From Palsa-744 sp036498265 (GTDB lineage Bacteria > Actinomycetota > Thermoleophilia > Solirubrobacterales > Solirubrobacteraceae): a stretch of 64,000 bases of DNA. Both the position numbers and the translations under genes were made by a program. This document shows positions 1 through 7,972 of the stretch, in pieces (position 1 is the first letter of the stretch; every line of letters begins with the position of its first letter). The stretch covers positions 1 to 64,000 of the forward strand of contig DASYFT010000028.1 of NCBI GenBank assembly GCA_036498265.1, given 5' to 3'. Under the pieces are notes generated by a model. It ran no database searches, was not told the origin of the DNA, and was given only the letters and a program-made list of their open reading frames with translations.

Positions 1-2
1 GG

Positions 3-1067
3 GTGGAAGCGCCGGCGGTGGTCAACAACCAGACGATGGCTGACAACTCGTTGCCGTTGTTGATCGGGCAGAGCATCAGCAGCTCTTGGTTCTCGGGCAC
101 GATCGACGAGGTCGCGCTCTACAACGTGGCGCTCACCTCAAGCCAGATCAGCAACCACTACGAAGCCGGGAGCGCTACGGCCCCGGATCCCGTGATCGCC
201 GCCGCCGGCGACATCGCATGCGGGACCGGCGACGCCGGAGAAGCCCAGCCCGGAGTTGCCTGCGAACAGCAGTCGACGTCGAACCTGCTGAGCGGCGGCG
301 GGCTCACGGCGGTCCTGGCGCTGGGAGACGACCAGTACGAGCAGGGCACTCTGAGCGACTTCATGAACTACTTCGACCCCACCTGGGGGCGCTTCAAGAG
401 CATCATGCGCTCCGTCCCCGGGAACCACGAGTACACCGACCCCGCGGGCGGCGCGGCCGGCTACTTCGACTACTTCGACGGGGTGGGCAACGAAACCGGC
501 CCCGAGGGCTCCCGCGCCCTCGGCTACTACAGCTTCGACATCGGAGCCTGGCACTTCATCGCCGTCAACTCGAACTGCTCGACGTCCACCGGCGGCTGGA
601 AGCCGGGTGGCTGCGCCGCCGGATCGACCCAGGAGGAATGGGTGCGCTCGGACCTCGCGGCCCACAAGAGCTCATGCACGCTCGCCTTCTGGCATCACCC
701 GGTCTACTCGTCGAGCAGCCAGCCCGACGGCGCCTCGCCGTTCATGTCGGCCATCTGGGCCGATCTGGCGAACGCCCACGCCGACATCGTGCTCAACGGG
801 CACGCCCACGACTACGAGCGCTTCGCGCTGCAGAACGCGACCGGGGGCCTCGACGCCACGGCCGGCCTGCGCGAGTTCGTGGTGGGCACCGGCGGGCGCA
901 ACCTCTACCCCTTCGCCACCGTCAAGCCCAACAGCGAAGCCCGGAACAGCACGACGTTCGGCGTGCTGCGGCTGACGCTGCATCCTCACGCTTACGACTG
1001 GAAGTTCCAGGCCACGCCCGGCGGCACCTTCACAGACGCCGGCAGCCAGCAGTGCCACGGCCGCTGA
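3..1067 (+). CDS. LamG-like / metallophosphoesterase, 3' part
   Basis: This is the C-terminal part of a secreted calcineurin-type metallophosphoesterase; the reading frame is open at the left edge, so the true start lies outside the window. The first ~55 residues (SWFSGTIDEVALYNVALTS) are the end of a LamG/concanavalin-like sugar-binding domain. The phosphoesterase follows, with metal-binding motifs in order: GDIAC, GDDQY, GNHEY, HHPVY and GHAHDYER. These match the purple-acid-phosphatase-like branch and predict phosphate-ester hydrolysis outside the cell; the substrate is unknown. A hairpin at 1095-1121 lies between it and the next gene. Confidence 0.85.
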   Translation: MEAPAVVNNQTMADNSLPLLIGQSISSSWFSGTIDEVALYNVALTSSQISNHYEAGSATAPDPVIAAAGDIACGTGDAGEAQPGVACEQQSTSNLLSGGGLTAVLALGDDQYEQGTLSDFMNYFDPTWGRFKSIMRSVPGNHEYTDPAGGAAGYFDYFDGVGNETGPEGSRALGYYSFDIGAWHFIAVNSNCSTSTGGWKPGGCAAGSTQEEWVRSDLAAHKSSCTLAFWHHPVYSSSSQPDGASPFMSAIWADLANAHADIVLNGHAHDYERFALQNATGGLDATAGLREFVVGTGGRNLYPFATVKPNSEARNSTTFGVLRLTLHPHAYDWKFQATPGGTFTDAGSQQCHGR

Positions 1068-1094
1068 GGGCGGCAGCGATCGTGCAGGGCGCAG

Positions 1095-1121
1095 CGGCCC
1101 GCAGGTGAGCCCCGCGGGCCG
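1095..1121. terminator. Hairpin between phosphoesterase and EAL gene
   Basis: An 8-bp inverted repeat, cggcccgc at 1095-1102 and gcgggccg at 1114-1121, with an 11-nt loop. It may end the upstream transcript or form a leader structure. It has no U-rich tract, as is common in high-GC actinobacteria, so the role is inferred. Confidence 0.35.
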
Positions 1122-1141
1122 TCGAAGAGGAGCGTCCGGAG

Positions 1142-2023
1142 ATGCTCAGCTCGACGGTGACCCACGCAACGCCACGTCTGGTGCTCGGCCGCGCCGCGCC
1201 GGCCGGCGAGCGCCGGCGGCGCCTCGTCACGACGGGCCCCGCGGCCGATGGCCTCTGCTCGCCGGCGGGCCTTCGGGGAAGGCCCTGGCTCGGCCGGCTC
1301 CGCCAGGCCCTGGCCGAGGACCTGTTCGTGCTCCACTTCCAGCCGATCGTCTCCCTCCACGACGGCCGGGTGTCGCACCACGAGGCGCTTCTGCGGCTCG
1401 CCGACGAGCCCGATGGGCGTCTCGTCGCGCCCGGGCGCTTCCTACCCGCCGCCGAGCGCTACGGGCTGATCCGCGAGATCGACCGGATGGTCCTCGAGAA
1501 GGTCGCCGCCGTCCTGGCGCTCGACCGGGACGACAGCGGGCCGTGCATCGCCATGAACCTGTCCGCCGTCTCGGTCAGCGAGGCCGACATGCTCGAGCAC
1601 CTCGAGCGCCGGCTGGCCGACTACGGCGTGGAGCCCGAGCGCCTGGTGATCGAGCTGACGGAGACCGCCGCGATCTCCGACATGGCAACCGCGAAGGACT
1701 TCTGCGCCGGCCTGCAGGCGCTCGGCTGCGGCGTCGCGCTCGACGACTTCGGGGCGGGCTTCGGCTCGTTCCAGTACCTCAAGCACCTCCCGTTCAGTCA
1801 GCTGAAGATCGACGGCGAGTTCATCCGCGGGCTGACGCGTTCGCGCACCGACCAGCTCGTGGTCAAGGCGCTCGTCGGCGTCGTCCAGGGCCTCGGGCGC
1901 GAGACGATCGCCGAGTTCGTCGGCGACCGCGCCACCATGCGCATGCTGCGCGAGTTCGGAGTCGACTACGCCCAGGGATACGAGGTCGGACGCCCGCAGC
2001 CGGCGCTCGCGCTCGCGCTCTGA
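1142..2023 (+). CDS. EAL-domain c-di-GMP phosphodiesterase
   Basis: A 293-residue protein that is essentially one EAL domain after a ~55-residue basic N-terminus; no membrane segment or other sensor domain is visible. Expected role: hydrolysis of cyclic di-GMP to pGpG in the cytoplasm. The signature EAL is at residues 81-83 (HHEALLRL). NLS, ELTET, DDFGAGFGS, LKIDGEF, AEF and AQGYEVGRP follow in order, so the metal and substrate residues look intact; AEFV replaces the usual AEGVE. The ATG is preceded by gaggag about nine bases upstream. The last codons belong to the first copy of a triplicated repeat that continues past the stop. Confidence 0.9.
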   Translation: MLSSTVTHATPRLVLGRAAPAGERRRRLVTTGPAADGLCSPAGLRGRPWLGRLRQALAEDLFVLHFQPIVSLHDGRVSHHEALLRLADEPDGRLVAPGRFLPAAERYGLIREIDRMVLEKVAAVLALDRDDSGPCIAMNLSAVSVSEADMLEHLERRLADYGVEPERLVIELTETAAISDMATAKDFCAGLQALGCGVALDDFGAGFGSFQYLKHLPFSQLKIDGEFIRGLTRSRTDQLVVKALVGVVQGLGRETIAEFVGDRATMRMLREFGVDYAQGYEVGRPQPALALAL

Positions 2024-2124
2024 GCGACCGGCGAGTTGACCTCGGCCGGCGCTCGCGCTCGCGGTCTGAGCGACCGGTGAGCCACCCGCAGCCGGCGCTC
2101 CGCTTCCTGTCTGAGCGCGACCGG
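2001..2124. repeat. Three imperfect ~31-bp tandem repeats across a gene end
   Basis: Copies at 2001-2031, 2046-2077 and 2092-2124 share the core cggcgctcgcgctcgc...ctgagcgaccgg, spaced about 45 bp apart. Copy one encodes the end and TGA stop of the EAL gene; the other two fill the space before the convergent dehydrogenase and each retains the ctgagcg element. The array therefore duplicates a gene's 3' end. Confidence 0.7.
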
Positions 2125-2134
2125 CCAGCAGCCC

Positions 2135-2989
2135 TCAGCCGGGCTGGGGGAACTGCCTGCGCATCAGCGCATCCCAGGCGCGGTCGCTCAGGAGCCGCCG
2201 CATGGCGATCGTCACCCTCGCCGACGGCGTGATCCTGATCCTCGCGGGGGGACGGCGGCGCGTGATGGCGCGCTCGATCACCTTCGCCACGCGGTCCGGC
2301 CCGGCGCCGAGCCGGCGCATCGGTCCGTCGTAGGCGCCGGTGGTGATCGCGCCGACGGCCGCGTTGAAGGCGGCGTAGGGGCTCTCCGCGGCGTCACTCG
2401 TCGCGCTCGCCATGGCACTCGTGGCCGCGCCGGCGAACTGGGTGGTGATCAGGCCTGGCTCCAGGAGCACGACGTCGATGCCGAAGCCCCGCAGCTCGAA
2501 GCGCATCGCGTCGGACAGCGCCTCGAGCGCGTGCTTGCTGGCGTGGTAGTGGCCGGCCCCCGGGAAGGACAGGAGCCCGCCCATCGAGCCGACGTTCACG
2601 ATCCTGCCCCACCGCTGCGCGCGCATCGCCGGGAGCACGAGCTGGGTGAGGCGCACCACCCCGAGCACGTTGGTCTCGAGCTGGCGCCGCGCGGCCTCGA
2701 TCGGGACGGTCTCGAGCGCGCCGCTCTGGCTGTAGCCGGCGTTGTTGACCAGCACCCCGACAGCGCGCTCGGCCTGCTCCACGGCGCCCACCGCGGCGCG
2801 CATCGAGTCCTCGTCGGTGACGTCGAGCGACAGCGTGCGGCAGCCGGCGGCCTCGAGGTCCGCGATCGACTCGGGGCGGCGGGCGGTCGCGTAGACGGTC
2901 CAGCCCGAGCCCGCCAGCCGCAGCGCCGTGGCCCTCCCGATGCCCGACGAGCAGCCCGTGATCAGCACCGCCTTGGATGGCTCCCCCAC
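2135..2989 (-). CDS. SDR-family short-chain dehydrogenase/reductase
   Basis: A 284-residue NAD(P)-dependent oxidoreductase of the classical SDR family. The N-terminal Rossmann motif TGCSSGIG is visible, followed by NNAGY, a catalytic Ser in the NVGSMGG strand and YHASK as the YxxxK active site. The long C-terminal tail resembles steroid/retinol-type SDRs; the substrate cannot be told. The chosen GTG at 2989 gives VGEPSKAVLITG, a normal distance before the first beta strand; the frame stays open further upstream but runs antisense to the next gene. The aldehyde dehydrogenase is divergent, its ATG 55 bp away, so the two probably share a promoter region and perhaps a substrate pathway. Confidence 0.88.
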   Translation of the reverse strand: MGEPSKAVLITGCSSGIGRATALRLAGSGWTVYATARRPESIADLEAAGCRTLSLDVTDEDSMRAAVGAVEQAERAVGVLVNNAGYSQSGALETVPIEAARRQLETNVLGVVRLTQLVLPAMRAQRWGRIVNVGSMGGLLSFPGAGHYHASKHALEALSDAMRFELRGFGIDVVLLEPGLITTQFAGAATSAMASATSDAAESPYAAFNAAVGAITTGAYDGPMRRLGAGPDRVAKVIERAITRRRPPARIRITPSARVTIAMRRLLSDRAWDALMRRQFPQPG

Positions 2990-3043
2990 GGCGCCAGCAT
3001 AAGGGGTCGTCGCCCCCGCTCGCCGTGGAGGTAGGCTCCCGTC

Positions 3044-4546
3044 ATGACGACCACCTCCGCAGAAGCCCTCCCCGACGCGCTCGGCGCCCCGGCGCGCGAG
3101 TTCGTCGCCCAGACCCATCGCCTGCTGATCGGCTCCGAGCGGCCGGAGGCATCCGACGGTCGCACGTTCGCGACACTCGACCCGGCCAGCGGCCGCGAGA
3201 TCGCCCAGGTGGCGCAGGCGGGTCCGGAGGACGTCGCGAAGGCCGTGGCGGCCGCGCGCGAGGCCTTCGCCGACGGGCCGTGGGCCTCGCTGCCGGCGGC
3301 CGGGCGCGAGCGCCTGATGATGGCGCTTGCCGAGACCGTCGAAGCGCACGCCGAGGAGCTCGCCCAGATCGAGTCGCTCGACAACGGCAAGCCGGTCGGG
3401 CTCGCACAGTACGTCGACGTGGCGGGGACGGCGGGCCACCTGCGCTACTTCGCCGGCTGGCCGACGAAGATCGAGGGAGGCGTGCTGCCCGTCAGCGCGC
3501 CGAACATGCACTGCTACACCCGGCGCGAGCCCGTCGGCGTGTGCGCCCAGATCGTGCCCTGGAACTTCCCGCTGCTGATGGCCGCCTGGAAGATCGCCCC
3601 GGCGCTCGCCGCCGGCTGCACGATCGTGCTGAAGCCCGCCGAGCAGACGCCGCTGACGGCGCTGCGGCTCGGCGAGCTGGCGCTCGAGGTGGGCTTCCCC
3701 CCGGGCGTGCTGAACGTGCTCACCGGCGACGGTGAGACCGGCGCGGCGCTCGTCGAGGATCCCGGGATCGACAAGATCGCGTTCACCGGATCCACCGCCG
3801 TCGGGCGCGAGATCGGCGCCAAGGCCGGGCGCGCCCTCAAGCGCGTCACGCTGGAGCTCGGCGGCAAGTCGCCCAACGTGATCCTCCCCGACGCCGACAT
3901 CGATGCCGCCGTCAAGGGCTCCTACCAGGCGATCTACTTCAACAGCGGCCAGGCATGCAACGCCGGCTCGCGCCTGTTCGTGCCGGCGGAGCGCTACGAC
4001 GAGGTCCTCGGCGCCCTCGCCGAGCAGGCCGGCGCGGCGCGGCTCGGATCCGGGCTCGACCCCGAGACGCAGCTTGGGCCCCTGATCTCCGCAGAGCAGC
4101 GCGACCGCGTCATGGGCTACATCGACTCCGGCCGCGAGCAGGGTGCCGAGCTGCTGGCCGGCGGAGAGGCCACCCTCCAGGACAGCGGCGGCTACTTCGT
4201 CTCGCCGACGCTGTTCAGCACCACCTCCGACGAGCTCAGGATCTCCCGCGAGGAGATCTTCGGTCCCGTGCTCGTCGCCTCGCCCTACGACACGCTCGAG
4301 GAGGTCGCGCAGCGGGCCAACGACAGCGAGTACGGCCTCGCCGCCGGCGTCTGGACGCGCGACGTCTCGAGCGCCCACCGCCTGGCCGCGATGCTCCGCG
4401 CCGGCACCGTCTACATCAACACCTGGGGGCTCGTCGATCCGGCGACGCCCTTTGGGGGCTTCAAGGCCTCCGGCATCGGCCGCGAGCATGGGCACGACGG
4501 CCTCGACGCCTACCTCGAGACCAAGACCGTGTGGACGGCATTGTGA
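3044..4546 (+). CDS. NAD(P)-dependent aldehyde dehydrogenase
   Basis: A 500-residue enzyme of the ALDH superfamily, oxidising an aldehyde to a carboxylic acid in the cytoplasm. The catalytic nucleophile is Cys305 in GQACNAGSRLF and the general base is Glu271 in LELGGKSPN. IVPWNFPLLMAAWK and the cofactor-site FTGSTAVG are also present, and EEIFGPV lies near the C-terminus. Length and motifs fit the betaine/phenylacetaldehyde-type ALDH1/2 group; the physiological aldehyde is not evident. It starts at ATG 3044, 55 bp from the divergent SDR start. Its stop overlaps the first half of a 17-bp duplication that precedes the next gene. Confidence 0.93.
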   Translation: MTTTSAEALPDALGAPAREFVAQTHRLLIGSERPEASDGRTFATLDPASGREIAQVAQAGPEDVAKAVAAAREAFADGPWASLPAAGRERLMMALAETVEAHAEELAQIESLDNGKPVGLAQYVDVAGTAGHLRYFAGWPTKIEGGVLPVSAPNMHCYTRREPVGVCAQIVPWNFPLLMAAWKIAPALAAGCTIVLKPAEQTPLTALRLGELALEVGFPPGVLNVLTGDGETGAALVEDPGIDKIAFTGSTAVGREIGAKAGRALKRVTLELGGKSPNVILPDADIDAAVKGSYQAIYFNSGQACNAGSRLFVPAERYDEVLGALAEQAGAARLGSGLDPETQLGPLISAEQRDRVMGYIDSGREQGAELLAGGEATLQDSGGYFVSPTLFSTTSDELRISREEIFGPVLVASPYDTLEEVAQRANDSEYGLAAGVWTRDVSSAHRLAAMLRAGTVYINTWGLVDPATPFGGFKASGIGREHGHDGLDAYLETKTVWTAL

Positions 4547-4576
4547 GCGTCGCCGCTTCGTGAGCGTCGCCGCGCA
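4543..4576. repeat. 17-bp tandem duplication at a start codon
   Basis: The sequence gtgagcgtcgccgc occurs at 4543 and again at 4560, seventeen bases later. Copy one spans the ALDH stop (TGA 4544-4546); copy two supplies the GTG used by the following glycosyltransferase. Because 17 is not a multiple of three, the GTG in copy one is out of frame with the downstream gene. Confidence 0.7.
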
Positions 4577-5900
4577 GAGCGAACGGGCGCTTCTCCGTTC
4601 CCGCTCTGAGTGGGTCACGCCGGCGCTGGCCTCCCTGCTGGCGCTGCTGCTCCTGACCGCGACGCTCGAGATCGTCCTCGACGGCGCTGTCGGCCACTCG
4701 CCGCTCATCCCGAAATCGCCGCAGATCGCCGGCTGGCTGCAGGGCATCGGAGAGCGGCTCGGCTACCGCGTCTTCCTGATCGCGGTCCTGGTCGCGGCGG
4801 GCGCCTACGCGGCGCTGATCGGCCTGAGCGCGCGCGCGCGCGAGATCGCCGTCTCCAGGCGCGCTGTCCTGGTGCTCGTCGGGGCCCTGCACCTGATCGT
4901 GTTCGCAGGCCCGATCCTGCTCTCGACGGACGTCTTCAGCTACATCGCCTACGCGCGGATGGGCGTCGAGCACGGGATCAACCCCTACACGCACGGGCCC
5001 ATCGCCATAGCCGGCGATCCGATCTACCAGTACGTGGGGCACGACTGGAAGCACGTCGCGACCGCCTACGGGCCGCTCTACACGCTTCTCTCCTACCCGC
5101 TTGCGCCGCTCGGGCTGAAGGGCGCGCTGTGGGGGATGAAGCTCGAGGCCCTGCTCGCGAGCGCCGGAACGCTGGCGCTCGTGTGGCGGTGCGCGCGCGC
5201 CCGCGAGCTCGACCCGGCGTGGGCGGTTCTCGTGGTCGGCGCCAACCCGCTCTACATCGTCTACGGGCTGGGCGGCGCGCACAACGACCTGATCATGCTG
5301 CTCGTGATGATGGCCGCGGTCAGCCTCACGCTGCTGCCGGGCGCCTCGTCGCGAAGCCAGGCGGCTGCCGCCGGCTTCGTCGTGGCCGGGGCGCTCGTGA
5401 AGGCGACCGTGGCGGCGCTGCTCCCCTTCATGGTGCTCGCCCGCCGCAGCATCGCACCGATCCTCGGGGCGCTGGCCGCGCTCGTCATCGGCGCGATCGT
5501 CGGCTACGCCGCCTTCGGGGTCCACGGCATCGACGTCGTCGCGGCGCTAAACCGCGACGCCGCGTTCGTCTCGACCGACAGCTTCGCCACCGAGATCGCG
5601 CACCTCTTCGGGAAGCCCGGGGTCTTCCCGATCGACCACGACCTGCTCAAGGCCTCGCTGGTGCTGGTCGCGCTCTACCTGGCGTGGCGCACCTGGCGGG
5701 GCTACGACTGGGTGGCGGCCTCGGGCTGGACGCTGCTGGCGATCTCGGTGACCAGCACGTGGCTGCTCGCCTGGTACATCCTCTGGCCGCTGCCGCTGGC
5801 GGTCATCACCCGCGACCGGCGGCTGCTCGCCGCCACGCTCTTCGTGCAGGCGCTGTTCATCGCCCACCAGATCTCGCCGCTCTTGGCGCCGGTGCAATGA
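4560..5900 (+). CDS. GT-C fold membrane mannosyltransferase-like protein (DUF2029/MptB-like)
   Basis: A 446-residue polytopic membrane protein with about ten to twelve hydrophobic segments. Motifs are those of polyprenyl-phosphate-sugar-dependent GT-C enzymes of the GT87/MptB type: TDVFSYIAYARMGVEHG followed by NPYTHGP in the first extracytoplasmic loop, then TAYGPLYT and VGANPLYIVYGLGGAHND. It probably transfers a sugar, perhaps mannose, from a lipid carrier onto a glycolipid or glycan on the outer face of the membrane; donor and acceptor are inferred. Start GTG 4560 lies in the second copy of a 17-bp duplication; the open frame upstream is antisense to nothing but overlaps the ALDH and is rejected. 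Its stop overlaps the next ATG (ATGA). Confidence 0.82.
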   Translation: MSVAAQSERALLRSRSEWVTPALASLLALLLLTATLEIVLDGAVGHSPLIPKSPQIAGWLQGIGERLGYRVFLIAVLVAAGAYAALIGLSARAREIAVSRRAVLVLVGALHLIVFAGPILLSTDVFSYIAYARMGVEHGINPYTHGPIAIAGDPIYQYVGHDWKHVATAYGPLYTLLSYPLAPLGLKGALWGMKLEALLASAGTLALVWRCARARELDPAWAVLVVGANPLYIVYGLGGAHNDLIMLLVMMAAVSLTLLPGASSRSQAAAAGFVVAGALVKATVAALLPFMVLARRSIAPILGALAALVIGAIVGYAAFGVHGIDVVAALNRDAAFVSTDSFATEIAHLFGKPGVFPIDHDLLKASLVLVALYLAWRTWRGYDWVAASGWTLLAISVTSTWLLAWYILWPLPLAVITRDRRLLAATLFVQALFIAHQISPLLAPVQ

Positions 5901-6382
5901 GCGAGGGCCGGGCAGCCACCGGGCCGGCGCGCGGGGGGTGGGCTCCGGCTTGGCTTCGCCCGCGCGAGGCCGAGCTTGCAGGCAGCGGCCGCACCCGCCT
6001 GGTCGAGACGACTCTCCTGGTGCTCGTCGGCGTGCTCCTGGCAGTCGCCACCGTCAACGACGTCGTGCGCCAGACGCACGTCAACCACCGTCTGATCGCA
6101 GACCTGCACACCTGGCGCGTCCAGACCGGCCACAGCTACCACAACCTCTCGATCGAGCAGGAACTGTTCGGGCGCGCCAGCCAGCGAGAGGTCGTCTGCG
6201 GCAACACGAGCCCGGGCGCGCCGAAAGCGCGGACGCAGCTGTGCCTGGCGATCTGGGGGCCCATCATCGACGGGCGGCGCACGGTGCACGGCGGCTGGTA
6301 CCTGCCGGCGCGCAGCGAAGACGTTCGCACGGCGCGCTACGGCTGCTTCGGCGAGGCCTCGCGAGGGCTGTGTCAGCGGTGA
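5897..6382 (+). CDS. Small membrane-anchored protein between glycosyltransferases
   Basis: A 161-residue protein I do not recognise. Residues 1-35 are basic and Gly/Ala-rich, one hydrophobic helix (VETTLLVLVGVLLAVATV) lies at about 36-53, and a ~105-residue soluble part follows. That part holds four Cys (VCGNTSPG, QLCLAIWG, YGCFGEA and the final LCQR) which could form disulfides outside the cell. It overlaps the upstream glycosyltransferase by ATGA and the downstream one by GTGA, so the three genes are translationally coupled. A role as accessory subunit of the glycosyltransferases is inferred only from position. Confidence 0.75.
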   Translation: MSEGRAATGPARGGWAPAWLRPREAELAGSGRTRLVETTLLVLVGVLLAVATVNDVVRQTHVNHRLIADLHTWRVQTGHSYHNLSIEQELFGRASQREVVCGNTSPGAPKARTQLCLAIWGPIIDGRRTVHGGWYLPARSEDVRTARYGCFGEASRGLCQR

Positions 6383-7917
6383 GCGTCACCTCGCAGCCGG
6401 CGCCCGCCCCGCCGTCGCGCTCGCCGAGCGCGCTGCCACGGTGGTGGCCGCTGGCGGCACTCACGCTGCTGGCCGCCGCGCTGCGGCTCTCGACCCTGGG
6501 TCTCCAGAGCTTCTGGTACGACGAGGCGTTCACGCCCGTGCACGTGCTGCACCACGGCCTGTCGGCGACGCTGCGCGCGGTCGTCCACAGCGAGAACTCA
6601 CCGCCGCTGTGGTACGTGCTCGAGTGGGCGGACCGGCGCCTGCTCGGCGACGGGGAGGTGGCGCTGCGGCTGCCTTCGGCGCTCGCGGGGATCGCGACCG
6701 TCCCTGTCGCCTGGGCGATCGGGCGCGAGCTCGCCGGACGCCGCGCGGCGATCCTCGCGGCGGCGCTCGTGGCGGTCAACCCGCTGTTCGTGTGGTACTC
6801 CCAGGAGGCGCGCGTCTACGGGTTGTTCGTGCTGATGGCGGCGCTCGCCATGCTGTGCTTCCTGCGCGCCCAGCGCGACCCGAGCCGCGGCAACCTCGCG
6901 GCCTTCGCGGTGAGCGCGTCGCTTGCGCTGTTCACGCACTACTTCGCCGTCTTCCTGCTCCTGCCGATGGCGCTCTGGCTGCTGCTCGCCCCCGGGCCCG
7001 CGAGGTCGCGCCGGCGGGAGGTCCTGGCGGCGCTCGCCGTGCCCGCCGCGGTCGGGGTCGCGCTGCTGCCGCTGATCTCCGCCCAGGGCGGCCACGGAAC
7101 GCAGTGGATCGGCCGCTGGCCGCTTTCGCAGCGGCTCCAGGCGATCCCGCAGTACTACCTCACCGGCTACACCGGCGCGTCGCTCGGCCACGGCCTCGAG
7201 CTGCTCGTCGGGCTGCTCCTCGCCGCCGGCCTGGTCGTCGGCCTCTGGCGGATCGCCGGCGAGCCCGCGGGCGCGGGACGAGCGCTCCTCGAGCGCAGCT
7301 CGCTCCTCGCCCTGGTGATCACAGCGGCGGGCGTGCTCGTGCCGATCGTGCTGGTGGCGTTCGGCGCCGACTACCTCGCGCCGCGCAACCTGGTCGCCGC
7401 GATGATCCCGCTCACCGCGCTCATCGCAGTCCTCCTCGCCGCTCCCGTGTCCGGACGCGCCGGGCCGGCGCTCGGCGTGGCCCTGGCGCTTGCGTTCCTC
7501 GCGATCTCGATCGACGTGAACCTCAGCCCGCGCCTGCAGCGGGGGAACTGGAGAGGAGTGGCCGCGGTGCTCCGGGCCGGTCCCGGCGACCGCGCGATCA
7601 CGACCGTCGAGCTCGGCGGCGCGCCGCTCGAGTACTACATGCCGGGGCTGCGCAACCTGGCCCGTGGCCGCAGCGTGACCGTGTCCGAGATCGACGAGAC
7701 GGGCTATGCCCCGCTGCGCGCCTCGGCCGGGCGCGCTCCGGCGCCCGGGTTCCGCCTGCTGGACAGGCGAAACGTCGACGGCCTGCTCGTGTATCGCTTC
7801 GTATCATCGGTGCCGCGCACCGTGTCCGAGGCGGCGCTGCGCCGCCACGTGATCACGCTCGCGCACCCAGAGGTGCTCGTCCCCGCCGCAGCGCGTGCGT
7901 CCGAGCTGGGCGCTTAG
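6379..7917 (+). CDS. GT39/ArnT-like membrane glycosyltransferase
   Basis: A 512-residue polytopic GT-C glycosyltransferase of the PMT/ArnT (family 39/83) type. The hallmark first-loop acidic motif is in SFWYDEAFTP, and NSPPLWYVLEWAD matches the conserved second element; VNPLFVWYSQEARVYGLF is also family-typical. Eleven or so hydrophobic segments precede a soluble C-terminal domain of about 120 residues. Expected role: transfer of a sugar from a polyprenyl-phosphate donor to a lipid or protein outside the cytoplasmic membrane. GTG 6379 overlaps the upstream TGA; an in-frame GTG at 6370 is an alternative. The 55 bp after it separate this cluster from the hopanoid operon. Confidence 0.83.
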   Translation: MSVTSQPAPAPPSRSPSALPRWWPLAALTLLAAALRLSTLGLQSFWYDEAFTPVHVLHHGLSATLRAVVHSENSPPLWYVLEWADRRLLGDGEVALRLPSALAGIATVPVAWAIGRELAGRRAAILAAALVAVNPLFVWYSQEARVYGLFVLMAALAMLCFLRAQRDPSRGNLAAFAVSASLALFTHYFAVFLLLPMALWLLLAPGPARSRRREVLAALAVPAAVGVALLPLISAQGGHGTQWIGRWPLSQRLQAIPQYYLTGYTGASLGHGLELLVGLLLAAGLVVGLWRIAGEPAGAGRALLERSSLLALVITAAGVLVPIVLVAFGADYLAPRNLVAAMIPLTALIAVLLAAPVSGRAGPALGVALALAFLAISIDVNLSPRLQRGNWRGVAAVLRAGPGDRAITTVELGGAPLEYYMPGLRNLARGRSVTVSEIDETGYAPLRASAGRAPAPGFRLLDRRNVDGLLVYRFVSSVPRTVSEAALRRHVITLAHPEVLVPAAARASELGA

Positions 7918-7972
7918 CTGCAACGGGACCGCGCAGATGTCTTTCCGGATGAAAAAGATCTAGCTTTCCAGC

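Noticed and set aside
2990..4747. N-terminal extension of the SDR reading frame to 870 residues
   Set aside because: It is antisense to the aldehyde dehydrogenase; composition is Arg/Gly/Ala-rich typical of shadow frames, and the real SDR starts at 2989.
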